DNA of 64,000 nt from Streptomyces sp. NBC_01214 (GTDB lineage: Bacteria; Actinomycetota; Actinomycetes; Streptomycetales; Streptomycetaceae). A program made the position numbers and the translations under genes. Positions 54,298-62,251 of this stretch are shown here, piece after piece. Under the pieces are notes generated by a model that was not told the DNA's origin, did not search any database, and worked only from the letters and a program-made list of their open reading frames with translations. The stretch covers positions 4,125,001-4,189,000 of the forward strand of contig NZ_JAPEOS010000001.1 of the NCBI RefSeq assembly GCF_026340975.1, in the 5' to 3' direction. Each line of letters starts with the position of its first letter. Position 1 is the first letter of the stretch.

Positions 54298-55938
54298 CGG
54301 GGCGTCGGCCGGGCCGCGCCCCGCTGCCGGCTGGGCCGCGGGGATGCGCTGGGTGAAGAAGAGGGCGAGCAGGGCCGCCAGAGCCAGGAGGGCGAGTGCG
54401 GCCCGCAGACCCTCGATCCGTGCCTTCTCGTTCGCGTCGAGTGCGGCCTGGGCCACCACCGGATCCGTACCCGCCGCTTCGAGGGCTTCACTGAGCTGCT
54501 CGTCCGACAGGAAAGGGGCAGTGCCGGCGAGGGCGGTGTGCGCCTGGGTCTTGACGTCGGCCGGGATCGCCGGGTTCTGGTCGATGGTGGTGAGGAACGA
54601 GGACGTCAGCACGGCGATCATGATCGACCCGGCGAGGGCGGTGCCGATCGAGGCGCCGAGGTTGGTGACGGTGTTCTGGATGCCGCCGACCTCGGCGCTC
54701 TTCTCGTCCGGTACGGCCGACACGGTGACGGCCCCGAGCTGTGAGGCGAGCAGCCCGATCCCGAGCCCGATGAGCAGCATGGGCACGGTGACGACCTCCG
54801 CGCCGGAATCCGGGGTGAGGGCGGCCATGAGGATGACGGCGCCGGCGAACATCGCCAGGATCCCCCGCCGCACGACGCGCCGGGGTGAGGCGTTCGGGCT
54901 GAACTTGGGGACCCCGACCGCGGCGGCCAGCAGGGTGATGGAGAGCGGCAGGATCAGCGCGCCCGTGTGGAGGGCGGACAGGCCGAGCGCCACCGACAGG
55001 TAGAGCGGGACGACGAAGAACACGCCCATCTGGACGAGGTACTGGAAGAGGAACATCGTCAGTCCGCCGGAGAGCTGCCGGTTCTTCAGCAGCTCCGGGT
55101 CGACGAGCGGTTCGACACCGCGCGCCACCAGGCGCGTCTCCCAGCGGAAGAACAGCCAGACCAGCAGCAGCCCGGCCATCACCAGCCAGACGACGGGCGA
55201 GACGCCGAACCACGAGGGGCCCCCGGCCTTGGGCCGGAACCAGCCCCATTCGCTGGTCCGCAGGATGCCGAACACGAACAGCCCGATGCCCGCCGCGGAC
55301 AGGACCGCACCGACTACGTCGATCCGCGGCCGGTGCTCCGGGGGCGCGTCGGCGATCCGCCGGGCCAGCAGCAGGATGACGAGGACCATCACGACCTCCC
55401 CGGCGAACACCCAGCGCCAGGAGAAGAAGGTGGTCGCGACGCCGCCGATGAGCGGTCCGACCGCGATCGCCACCGCTGCCGCCGCCGCGACCAGGCCGTA
55501 GGCGGCGGGCCGTTGCGCCTTGCCGAAGTTCGAGGCGACGAGCGCCACGATCGCCGGCAGGATCAGCGCCGCTCCCACACCCTCCAGGAACGACCAGCCC
55601 AGCAGCAGGACCGTCAGGTTCGGGGCCAGCGAGGTCGTCAGGGACCCGAGTCCGTAGATCACGCAGCCGATCATGAACGCCCGTTTGCGGCCGATGAGCG
55701 CGCCGACCTTGCCACCGCTGATCATGAGCATCGCCATCACCAGCGTGTAGGCCGTGATCGCGCCCTGCATACCGCTCACCGTGGTGCCGATGTCCTCCGC
55801 CACCGTGGCGATCGAGACGTTCATCACCGAGCTGTCCAGGGCCATCAGGAACTGCCCGGCCGCGAGGGTCAGCAGGATGAGCTTCGTGTTCCCCGCGTTC
55901 CCCGCCGCCCCGGCCGGGCCCGCCTGCGCCGCTGTCAT
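54292..55938 (-). CDS. DHA2-family MFS drug exporter
   Basis: This encodes 548 residues from MTAAQAGPAG. Fourteen membrane helices can be drawn. Motif D1 LDSSVMNVSIATVAEDIG and motif A GGKVGALIGRKRAF (G-x3-D/G-x2-GRKR) are typical, motif C appears as GLVAAAAAVAIAVGPLIGG. The C-terminal 80 residues include the usual long loop (AIPADVKTQAHTALAG). This group (EmrB/QacA/actinorhodin exporter-like) exports antibiotics and cationic dyes by proton antiport. No regulator is directly adjacent. Confidence 0.93.
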   Translation of the reverse strand: MTAAQAGPAGAAGNAGNTKLILLTLAAGQFLMALDSSVMNVSIATVAEDIGTTVSGMQGAITAYTLVMAMLMISGGKVGALIGRKRAFMIGCVIYGLGSLTTSLAPNLTVLLLGWSFLEGVGAALILPAIVALVASNFGKAQRPAAYGLVAAAAAVAIAVGPLIGGVATTFFSWRWVFAGEVVMVLVILLLARRIADAPPEHRPRIDVVGAVLSAAGIGLFVFGILRTSEWGWFRPKAGGPSWFGVSPVVWLVMAGLLLVWLFFRWETRLVARGVEPLVDPELLKNRQLSGGLTMFLFQYLVQMGVFFVVPLYLSVALGLSALHTGALILPLSITLLAAAVGVPKFSPNASPRRVVRRGILAMFAGAVILMAALTPDSGAEVVTVPMLLIGLGIGLLASQLGAVTVSAVPDEKSAEVGGIQNTVTNLGASIGTALAGSIMIAVLTSSFLTTIDQNPAIPADVKTQAHTALAGTAPFLSDEQLSEALEAAGTDPVVAQAALDANEKARIEGLRAALALLALAALLALFFTQRIPAAQPAAGRGPADAPS

Positions 55939-56025
55939 GCGCGCAGAGTGCCACGGCCGCGGGAGGCGGCCGGGCACCTCGCCCGCCGTGTCAGCCGACT
56001 GGCCGAAGCGCCGGCCCGGTCCGGC

Positions 56026-57465
56026 TCAGGCCGCGACGGCGGTCACCCGCCCGGACGCGATGGCGTCCACGAGACGCTGGTGGTCGCGCTCGTTGAGGTC
56101 GGCGTAGCGCTCCGCGAACCGCACGAGCGCCTGGTCGAAGACGCCGCTACGGCCCAGGTACGCCGCGATGGCGATCCGGTCGCCGGACCGGGCGTGCGCC
56201 CGCGCCAGGGTCACGCCGCACAGGCCGGCGAAGACCCGCATGCCGCGCGGCACCATCCGGGCGGGTTCGGCGATGCCCTTCCAGTCGCGCAGCTGGCGTA
56301 CGTAGAAGCTCCGTTCGAGGCCGTCGAGCCCGTGCGTCTGCTGCCAGCCGAGGAAGATGTCGCTCGCAGCCTGCATCAGCCGCTGGCCGGCCACGACCCG
56401 CTCGCCCCCGGTGGCGTACTCGCTGGGGCCCGCGTACGCGGCGAGCACCGAGTCACCGGCCTCCTTGGCCTGCAGGATCAGCGGGTCATCGCCGTCGCGG
56501 CCCAGCAGCAGGACGATCCAGCAGCGCGTGCCGACACTGCCGACGCCCACCACCTTGCGGGCCATGTCGACGATGGAGTACTGCTGCAGGAGGTGTTTGC
56601 GGTCCGACTGGAGACTGAGCTTGTACCGTCCGACGACGTCCCGGATCTGGTCCTCGACCGAATCCTGTTCCTGTCCCGGCAGCAGTTCCGAAGCCGGTGT
56701 GATCAGCTGCGGCACGGCGGCGAAGCGGCGCCGGCCGTTGACCACCTCGGTCAACTTCTCGAACGCCTGCATGCTGTCGCGCCCGCGCGCCTTGCTCAGC
56801 GCCTCTGACACGTTCTTGCGGCCGCGGGTGTGGAGCGAGCCCTCCGCCAGCGCCTGGAGGTGCGTCTCGTCCACCCTCGCGTACCAGACGTCGAGGGTGC
56901 GCATCCCGGCGAAAGCGCGCATCTGCTCGCGGTAGCTGCGCACCGCCGACGTCACGATCGACGCGCGCTCGCTGTCGGAGTAGCCGTTCTCCCGGCCGGC
57001 GATGACCAGACTGGTCGCCAGCCGCTTGACGTCCCATTCCCACGGCCCGGGCAGCGTCTCGTCGAAGTCGTTGATGTCGAACAGCAGGTTCCGTTCCGGG
57101 GAGCCGAGCAGCCGGAAGTTCAGCATGTGCGCGTCGCCGCACAGCTGGGCCCGAATACCCGAGTCGGGTGTGCCGGCCAGGTCGCCGGCCATGATCGCGG
57201 CGGCACCCCGGTAGAAGCGGAACGGCGATTCGGCCATCCGGCCGTAGCGGATCGGCACCAGCTCCTGCAGCCGGGTGGCGGACTGCCGCTCGATGACGTC
57301 CATCGGGTCCGCCCGGTCCGGCGACGGCTCGAAGTCCCCGTGGGCGGATCGCGGAGTCGCCGCCCGGGCGGCCCGGCCGTTCACGGCCCGGTCCTCGGCC
57401 GAGAGCCCGGGACCGCCTTCCGCCGCGGTCGGGGCCGCGGTCGCCGTCGTGTCGCGCATCGTCAT
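56026..57465 (-). CDS. DUF2252 family protein (copy 2)
   Basis: This encodes 479 residues from MTMRDTTATA, with GGGAGG 8 nt upstream. It has the same motifs as copy 1 at 24590: LVPIRYGRM, GDAHMLNFR, FDINDFDE then GPWEWDVKRLATS, KVVGVGSVG and LARAHARSGD. An extra Ala/Thr-rich N-terminal stretch distinguishes it. The active-site pattern suggests a kinase-like fold of unknown substrate. It lies 87 bp downstream of nothing on its own strand except the YihY gene, from which it is separated by 87 bp. Confidence 0.9.
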   Translation of the reverse strand: MTMRDTTATAAPTAAEGGPGLSAEDRAVNGRAARAATPRSAHGDFEPSPDRADPMDVIERQSATRLQELVPIRYGRMAESPFRFYRGAAAIMAGDLAGTPDSGIRAQLCGDAHMLNFRLLGSPERNLLFDINDFDETLPGPWEWDVKRLATSLVIAGRENGYSDSERASIVTSAVRSYREQMRAFAGMRTLDVWYARVDETHLQALAEGSLHTRGRKNVSEALSKARGRDSMQAFEKLTEVVNGRRRFAAVPQLITPASELLPGQEQDSVEDQIRDVVGRYKLSLQSDRKHLLQQYSIVDMARKVVGVGSVGTRCWIVLLLGRDGDDPLILQAKEAGDSVLAAYAGPSEYATGGERVVAGQRLMQAASDIFLGWQQTHGLDGLERSFYVRQLRDWKGIAEPARMVPRGMRVFAGLCGVTLARAHARSGDRIAIAAYLGRSGVFDQALVRFAERYADLNERDHQRLVDAIASGRVTAVAA

Positions 57466-57552
57466 CGTCCGACCTCCCGGCCACCAGGACCCCTGTCTCC
57501 CAGCATGGCACTCACCCCACACCGCTGCCCCGCGGGCGCCCGCCCGGTCCCT

Positions 57553-58449
57553 TCAAGGACTCTCCTGGCGCAGCCCGCCCGGAACCGGGCTGCCCAGCCG
57601 CCGGGCCAGGTACGGCTCCTGCGCCAGCGCGGCGCCCAGGGTGATGCCGATGGCGACCGCCACGCACAGCACGATCAGCCAGGACAAGATGACGAACACC
57701 GAGCCGGTGGACCCGTACGTGGCGAGCGACCGGTTGAGGGCGATCGGCATGTAGAACCGCGCTCCCAGCGACAGCGCGGTCACGGCGGCGGCGGTGATGA
57801 GCGCGCCCGGCAGCAGCGGGGGCCACCCGATCACCCCGCCCAGCAGCAGGTGCTGGCTCCACCACCAGGCAGCCGTCTGGAGGAGGAGCGTGAGGGGGAT
57901 CCCGAGCCACAGGCCGAGCCCGAAACCGTCACGGACCGGCCCCTGGAAGATCAGCAGGACCATCCAGGCGAGGATCCAGGCGAACCAGCGCCAGATCGCG
58001 ACCCGCGTGCCGCCCCGCGGGATCTGCCAGGCACGCTTGCACAGCCGCTGCATGGCACGGCTCACCGCGGTCGCCGACAGCAGCACGATCACGGCGCCGA
58101 CCGCTCCGACGGCGTTGCGGATGTCCTCCTCGCCGGAGCCGTCCAACATGTCGCCGAGCTGTTCGCTCGCCTGCCCGGTGAGACCGAACATCGTGCGCAC
58201 GGAGGAAACCAGCTGGTCGCGCACCCCCTCCGGGGCGAACGAGGCGACGACGAAGAGCAGCGGCACGGCGGTCAAGAAGCACTGGGCGGCCAGGCGGGTG
58301 GCGGAGTCGAAGATGTTCACGCCGATCATGCGCTCCGTGACATGGGTGATCACGGGGAACCGGGTCTCGGCCCGCACCTGCGTCCGTTTGGCGGCCGCGG
58401 CCAGCTCCCGGGAGCGCGCGCGCCACCGTGCCTTCCGCTCCGACCACAT
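57553..58449 (-). CDS. YihY/BrkB family membrane protein
   Basis: This encodes 298 residues from MWSERKARWR. Six membrane helices follow an N-terminal amphipathic part; typical segments are QCFLTAVPLLFVVASFAPEG, AVGAVIVLLSATAVSRAMQR, FAWILAWMVLLIFQGPVRDG and GSVFVILSWLIVLCVAVAIG. The family was once taken for RNase BN; its function remains open. ATG 58449 has no ribosome site of its own and shares a base with the stop of a 17-codon upstream frame that does, so translation is coupled or the N-terminus has been shifted. Confidence 0.88.
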   Translation of the reverse strand: MWSERKARWRARSRELAAAAKRTQVRAETRFPVITHVTERMIGVNIFDSATRLAAQCFLTAVPLLFVVASFAPEGVRDQLVSSVRTMFGLTGQASEQLGDMLDGSGEEDIRNAVGAVGAVIVLLSATAVSRAMQRLCKRAWQIPRGGTRVAIWRWFAWILAWMVLLIFQGPVRDGFGLGLWLGIPLTLLLQTAAWWWSQHLLLGGVIGWPPLLPGALITAAAVTALSLGARFYMPIALNRSLATYGSTGSVFVILSWLIVLCVAVAIGITLGAALAQEPYLARRLGSPVPGGLRQESP

Positions 58450-58502
58450 CAGCGGCCCGCAGCGGCGTACGGGACAGACGGCGGATGCCGGGTCGTCGTC
58501 AT
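58449..58502 (-). CDS. 17-codon upstream frame (leader peptide or shifted N-terminus)
   Basis: ATG 58502 is preceded by GAAGGAGG (58516-58509) with 6-nt spacing, the best ribosome site in the neighbourhood. The frame MTTTRHPPSVPYAAAGR stops at TGA overlapping the YihY ATG (TGATG). Either it is a short coupling peptide, or a one-base change has separated the original N-terminus from the YihY frame. Confidence 0.5.
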   Translation of the reverse strand: MTTTRHPPSVPYAAAGR

Positions 58503-58602
58503 GGCGGGCCTCCTTCGTCTTGGTCCAGGTTGGTGGACGAAGACCAGGGCGGCATCTCGATGGGCAAAAGGTGTCGGAGCCCGGTGCGGTGCGTAGTGTC
58601 GT

Positions 58603-59277
58603 ATGTCGTCGCACGATTGGGGCGCCATGGTCCTCGACCTCATGCTCATCGCGTTGGCCATCGCCCTCTACCCGCTGCCCATGATGGCGTTCATCCTCGT
58701 GGTGTCCTCGCCCAAAGGCGTGTGGAAGGGGCTGGCCTTCATCCTGGCGTGGCTGGCCAACCTCGTCGCGGTGATCGCGATCGTGCTGGCGCTGACCGGC
58801 GGCCAGCCCCCGTCGCCGCGTTCCCCGCCCGGCGTGGCGGCGCTCGCGCTCAAGCTGGCCATCGGGGTGGGACTGGTGGTCTACGGGGTGCGCCGCTACC
58901 GCCGTAGGAAGGAGAAGGCGGCCCGGGACGCCACCGCGAAGCCCTCGCACGTGGACGTGGGCTCGGTGTGGGCGGCGGCGGGCCTGGCCGTGCTGATCCA
59001 GCCGTGGGGCATGGTCGCGGCGGGCGCGACGACCGTGATCGAGGCCGACACCTCGCACGCGACCACCTTCATCGCACTGTTCGGCTTCTGCCTGCTGGCC
59101 AGCTCCAGCCTGCTGGCCGCGGAGCTGTACATGGTCTTCGCACCGGAGGCAGCCCAGGCCCGGCTGCTGCGGATGCGCGCCTGGATGGAGAGGCACAAGG
59201 ACGAGGCCATCGTGTTCGTCTGCCTGCTGCTCGGCCTGTGGCTGACCGCGCAGAGCATCTACGAGCTGACGAGCTGA
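58603..59277 (+). CDS. GAP-family (Sap-like) six-helix membrane protein
   Basis: This encodes 224 residues. Membrane helices: LDLMLIALAIALYPLPMMAF, KGLAFILAWLANLVAVIAIV, VAALALKLAIGVGLVVYGV, then after a charged cytosolic loop VWAAAGLAVLIQPWGMVAAG, TTFIALFGFCLLASSSLLAA and IVFVCLLLGLWLTAQSI. The arrangement resembles the LysE superfamily, GAP branch, linked to export of glycopeptidolipids in mycobacteria. It is divergent from the YihY gene. The last codons and the stop lie in an 8-bp tandem repeat. Confidence 0.82.
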   Translation: MSSHDWGAMVLDLMLIALAIALYPLPMMAFILVVSSPKGVWKGLAFILAWLANLVAVIAIVLALTGGQPPSPRSPPGVAALALKLAIGVGLVVYGVRRYRRRKEKAARDATAKPSHVDVGSVWAAAGLAVLIQPWGMVAAGATTVIEADTSHATTFIALFGFCLLASSSLLAAELYMVFAPEAAQARLLRMRAWMERHKDEAIVFVCLLLGLWLTAQSIYELTS

Positions 59278-59302
59278 CGAGCTGACCAGCTGACCGGCTG
59301 AC
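59263..59302. repeat. Five 8-bp tandem repeats across a stop codon
   Basis: GAGCTGAC occurs three times head to tail (59263-59286), followed by CAGCTGAC and CGGCTGAC. The stop codon of the GAP-family gene (59275-59277) is inside the second unit. As 8 is not a multiple of 3, loss or gain of units shifts the frame at the C-terminus. Confidence 0.85.
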
Positions 59303-59402
59303 CGTCCGGCGCTGATCGGCCGGCGGGACCGGCCAGACGTGCGGGGGAGCGGGCAGCGTGCTGGAATGAAAAGACCTTCCCCCCTCTCCGACAGGAGCTG
59401 CC

Positions 59403-59888
59403 ATGAGCAGCGAGACCGAGCCGCGAGCCGATTTCGGCGACATCGGCGACCTCGACGAACTCGGCCCGGTCGACTACATCGTGGTCGAGTTCCCGGGCAA
59501 CCGTATGACGGGCGAGGGGTTCCCGATCCTCGTCGACCTCGTAGACCGGGGCATCATCCGCATCTTCGACTTCGCCTTCATCCGCAAGGAAGAGGACGGC
59601 ACGGTGACCGCGCTGGAACTCCAGGACCTCGGTGGCGGCGAGATCGACCTCACCGTCTTCGAAGGGGCCTCGTCCGGCCTGCTCGACGGCGGCGACATCC
59701 AGGAGGCCGCCGCCGCCCTGGAACCCGGGAGCTCGGCCGGGGTCATCGTGTACGAGAACACCTGGGCAGCGCCTTTCGCCCGTGCCCTGCGACGCGGCGG
59801 AGCGCAGCTCGTGGCCGCCGGACGGATTCCCGTGCAGGCCCTGCTGGCGTCGTTGGACGCCCTGGAGGAACCGCCCGCCGGAGAGTGA
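59403..59888 (+). CDS. DUF6325-like cytoplasmic protein
   Basis: This encodes 161 residues with AGGAG 6 nt before ATG. It is acidic at the N-terminus; then PVDYIVVEFPGNRMTGEGFP, VDRGIIRIFDFAFIRKEEDG and VIVYENTWAAPFARALRRGG follow. This pattern matches a group of small actinobacterial proteins placed next to SHOCT proteins (DUF6325/DUF1269-like), probably alpha/beta folded oligomers. It is followed after 27 bp by a SHOCT gene, its usual neighbour. Confidence 0.8.
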   Translation: MSSETEPRADFGDIGDLDELGPVDYIVVEFPGNRMTGEGFPILVDLVDRGIIRIFDFAFIRKEEDGTVTALELQDLGGGEIDLTVFEGASSGLLDGGDIQEAAAALEPGSSAGVIVYENTWAAPFARALRRGGAQLVAAGRIPVQALLASLDALEEPPAGE

Positions 59889-59915
59889 AGCCCCCACAGC
59901 CTGGAGATGAGCACC

Positions 59916-60218
59916 ATGCCCGGACTTCTTCGCGGGGTCGCCCGCACCGCCGTCATCGCGGGCACCGCCACCGCCGTGTCCAACCGCGTGTCCCGCCGCC
60001 AGGGCGGCCGCTGGGCGCAACAGGACGCCCAGCAGCAGGCCCAACAGGAGGCCCAGCAGCAGGCGGCGGCCCCGCCGCCCCCGCCGCCCGCCGCCGCACC
60101 GCCGGCCGACGACATGACCACCAAGATCGAGCAACTGAAGCAGCTCAGCACCCTCAAGGAACAGGGCGTGCTGACCGAGACGGAGTTCGCCGAGCAGAAG
60201 CGCCGACTGCTCGGCTAG
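59916..60218 (+). CDS. SHOCT-domain protein
   Basis: This encodes 100 residues from MPGLLRGVAR; GGAG at 59903-59906 is 9 nt upstream, whereas it would abut ATG 59907. An N-terminal hydrophobic helix (TAVIAGTATAVSNRVSRR) is followed by a Gln/Ala-rich stretch (QQDAQQQAQQEAQQQAAA), a run of prolines, and the SHOCT motif (LSTLKEQGVLTETEFAEQKR). The Gln-rich part would be a flexible or coiled linker. It forms an operon with the DUF6325-like gene and ends just before a strong hairpin. Confidence 0.85.
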   Translation: MPGLLRGVARTAVIAGTATAVSNRVSRRQGGRWAQQDAQQQAQQEAQQQAAAPPPPPPAAAPPADDMTTKIEQLKQLSTLKEQGVLTETEFAEQKRRLLG

Positions 60219-60225
60219 GCCGAGC

Positions 60226-60268
60226 GGAGGAGGGGGGGTACGGACCGCGGTCCGTACCCCCCTCCTCC
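60226..60268. terminator. Long bidirectional hairpin terminator
   Basis: Around the perfect core GTACGGACCGCGGTCCGTAC the arms extend as GGAGGAGGGGGG and CCCCCCTCCTCC with one bulged G, giving a stem of about 20 bp. It lies 7 bp after the SHOCT stop codon and 30 bp from the end of the leftward ABC remnant. Confidence 0.85.
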
Positions 60269-60297
60269 GTGGTTGGCCAGTCAGCGGTGCGTGCGGG

Positions 60298-60620
60298 TCA
60301 GGAGCCGGCGTTGACGTTCGCCGCCAGTGCCGCCTTGAGGGCGTCGCGCAGTTCGGTCCTGTCCTTGGCCACGGCCGTTCCGAAGGGCCCGCCCCGATCT
60401 GGTTGCCGACGATCTCGAAGGCGTTTCCGCCGTCGGTCGTGAAGACGAACTTCACGCCGAGCTGCTTGCCGAGCGCATCGGTGATGTCCGGGTCGACGCC
60501 GACGATCCTTCCGTTCTCGGTGAACTCCATCGGGGCGTACGTCGCGTCCGTGCCGACCTTGATGACACCGGCCTGCTGGACGTCCGCGGGCAGCTCGGTG
60601 AACAGGGGGCGCTGGGTGGA
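60298..60620 (-). pseudogene. Remnant of an amino-acid ABC transporter binding protein
   Basis: On the minus strand LPADVQQAGVIKVGTDATYA followed by PMEFTENGRIVGVDPDITDA and LGVKFVFTTDG is the start of a family 3 solute-binding protein. After IVGNQIG the frame changes, and PFGTAVAKDRTELRDALKAA leads to a short end NVNAGS and TGA (60300-60298), the usual C-terminus. The signal peptide before 60620 and most of the second lobe are missing. So an internal deletion and frame change have removed the middle of the gene. No membrane or ATPase subunit gene remains nearby. Confidence 0.8.
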
Positions 60621-60640
60621 ACGCCGGGCGTGCCCGTGTC

Positions 60641-62179
60641 TCAGGCGACGACGCGCAGGCGCGTCACGCCCGGGTCGAGCGCGCCGCGGACATGGCCGTT
60701 CGGCGCGGTCGCGGTCCGCTGGAGGAAGCGGACGGCCTCCGCGGTGATGACTTCGCCCGGCAGGACGTTGGGGATGCCCGGCGGGTACGCCGCCAGGGTG
60801 TCCGCGGAGATCCGACCGACGGCTTCCTCCGCGGCCACGACCACGGCCGGGCTCAGGAACGCCTCGCGGGCGGTGAGCTTCGTGGCACCGGGAGCCGGCA
60901 GCCGCAGCATGCCGGCGCCGCCGGCGCCGGCCGAGTCGGTGGTGAGCGGGGAGGGCAGGGTGTGCAGCGCTTCCACGAACCGGTCGGTGTCGGGGACGGA
61001 CCCCGCGCCGATCACGGCGACGATCGCCGCGTCGGTCGCCACTTCGACCATGACCTGATGGTCCCGGAAGAGCCGGCGCCTGGCCTCGTGGCCCGTGATC
61101 CCGCCGGCGCGGGTGTCGATCGCGATGCGCAGCGGGTCCGCCCGGACGATGTCGGGGAAGGCGTGGAACCCGTCGCTCACCACCGTGAAGCGGCCCAGCG
61201 CGCGAACGGCGCCCCGCACCCGGTCCGCGGCCCCGACCGAGCTGCCCGTCGCGTCGGCGTCGGTGACCAGGTTCCTTCGGGCGAGATCGAGCGACGCGGT
61301 CAGCAGCGCACTCGCGCTGGTGGACTGCACGAGCCGGAACGCCCGGTCCACGAGCGGTTCGAGCAGGTCCGCGAAGGGGCCCTCCGCCAGGTGGAGCATC
61401 GCCGACTGCGTGAGGCTGCCCGCCAGCTTGTGCGTACTGGAGGTCACCAGGTCGGCGCCCAAGGAGAGGGCGTTCGCGGGGAGGTCGGGGTGGAAGCCGA
61501 AGTGCGATCCCCACGCCTCGTCGACGATCAGCGGTACCCCGGCGGCGTGGGCGGCGTCCGCGACGGCGCGTACGTCGGCCACCGCGCCGAAGTAGCTCGG
61601 GGACACGATGTACACGGCGGCCGCGTCCGGTGTGCGTTTGAGCGCCGCCGCCACGTCCGCGGCCGTCACACCGTGGGCGATGCCCTGCTCCGGGTCGACG
61701 GACGGCTGGACGAAGACGGCGTCCATGCCCGACAGCACCAGCCCGTCGATCACGCTGGAGTGCACACTGCGCTGCACGACCAGCGTGCGTCCCAGGGCGG
61801 GGGTGACCATCGAGGCGATCTGATTGCCCTGCGAGGCGCCGTTCGTCAGGAACCAGGTGCGCCGCGCGCCCCAGGCCTCGGCGGCCAGCGCCAGCGCCCC
61901 GTCGAGCGGGGTGTCCGATCCGAGGTCGATGCCGTCGAGCAGCGGCGGGAAGTCCAGCGCCGTGATCCGCGGGCCGAAGACCCCGGCGAGGTCCGATCCG
62001 GGGGTCGCGGCATGGCCGGGGACGTTCAGCCTCAACCAGTCCCGTCCCGCATGGCCCAGTACCGCCTCGGCGTACGGGGCACGCAGCTGGCCGACGCCAG
62101 GGCGGGAGGGCGGGGGGACGGCAGCGGCGGGGACGGAAGTGGGGGAGGGGGTGCGGTGATCGGTCGTTCTGATGTTCAC
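60641..62179 (-). CDS. PLP-dependent Orn/Lys/Arg decarboxylase-like enzyme
   Basis: This encodes 512 residues from GTG 62179 (VNIRTTDHRT). Fold-type I PLP motifs are visible: FLTNGASQGNQIASM (phosphate loop), IVSPSYFGAVADV, VDEAWGSHFGFH (Asp and His stacking the ring) and the Schiff-base Lys about residue 251 in TSSTHKLAGSLTQSA. The C-terminal small domain PPGIPNVLPGEVITAEAV is typical of Orn/Lys/Arg decarboxylases. Which amino acid is used cannot be told. It is divergent from a LysR gene across 72 bp, the usual target arrangement. Confidence 0.9.
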   Translation of the reverse strand: MNIRTTDHRTPSPTSVPAAAVPPPSRPGVGQLRAPYAEAVLGHAGRDWLRLNVPGHAATPGSDLAGVFGPRITALDFPPLLDGIDLGSDTPLDGALALAAEAWGARRTWFLTNGASQGNQIASMVTPALGRTLVVQRSVHSSVIDGLVLSGMDAVFVQPSVDPEQGIAHGVTAADVAAALKRTPDAAAVYIVSPSYFGAVADVRAVADAAHAAGVPLIVDEAWGSHFGFHPDLPANALSLGADLVTSSTHKLAGSLTQSAMLHLAEGPFADLLEPLVDRAFRLVQSTSASALLTASLDLARRNLVTDADATGSSVGAADRVRGAVRALGRFTVVSDGFHAFPDIVRADPLRIAIDTRAGGITGHEARRRLFRDHQVMVEVATDAAIVAVIGAGSVPDTDRFVEALHTLPSPLTTDSAGAGGAGMLRLPAPGATKLTAREAFLSPAVVVAAEEAVGRISADTLAAYPPGIPNVLPGEVITAEAVRFLQRTATAPNGHVRGALDPGVTRLRVVA

Positions 62180-62212
62180 CCCCGGAGCGTGACAGCCGTC
62201 CAGCCATTGAGG

Positions 62213-62230
62213 AACGATGGACTTTTCGTT
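62213..62230. promoter_or_regulatory. LysR-type operator candidate
   Basis: AACGA (62213-62217) and TCGTT (62226-62230) form an inverted repeat with an 8-nt spacer in the 72-bp divergent region. It overlaps the TGGACT -35 (62218-62223) of the lysR promoter, whose TACGAT -10 (62240-62245) ends 6 nt before the ATG. Binding there would repress lysR and place the regulator upstream of the decarboxylase promoter. Confidence 0.5.
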
Positions 62231-62251
62231 ACCCCTCCATACGATGTCTAT

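Noticed and set aside
59259..62207. Leftward open frame of 982 codons across several genes
   Set aside because: Only the part at 60400-60620 resembles a protein (the ABC remnant); the rest is the wrong frame of the decarboxylase and antisense to the SHOCT and DUF6325-like genes.
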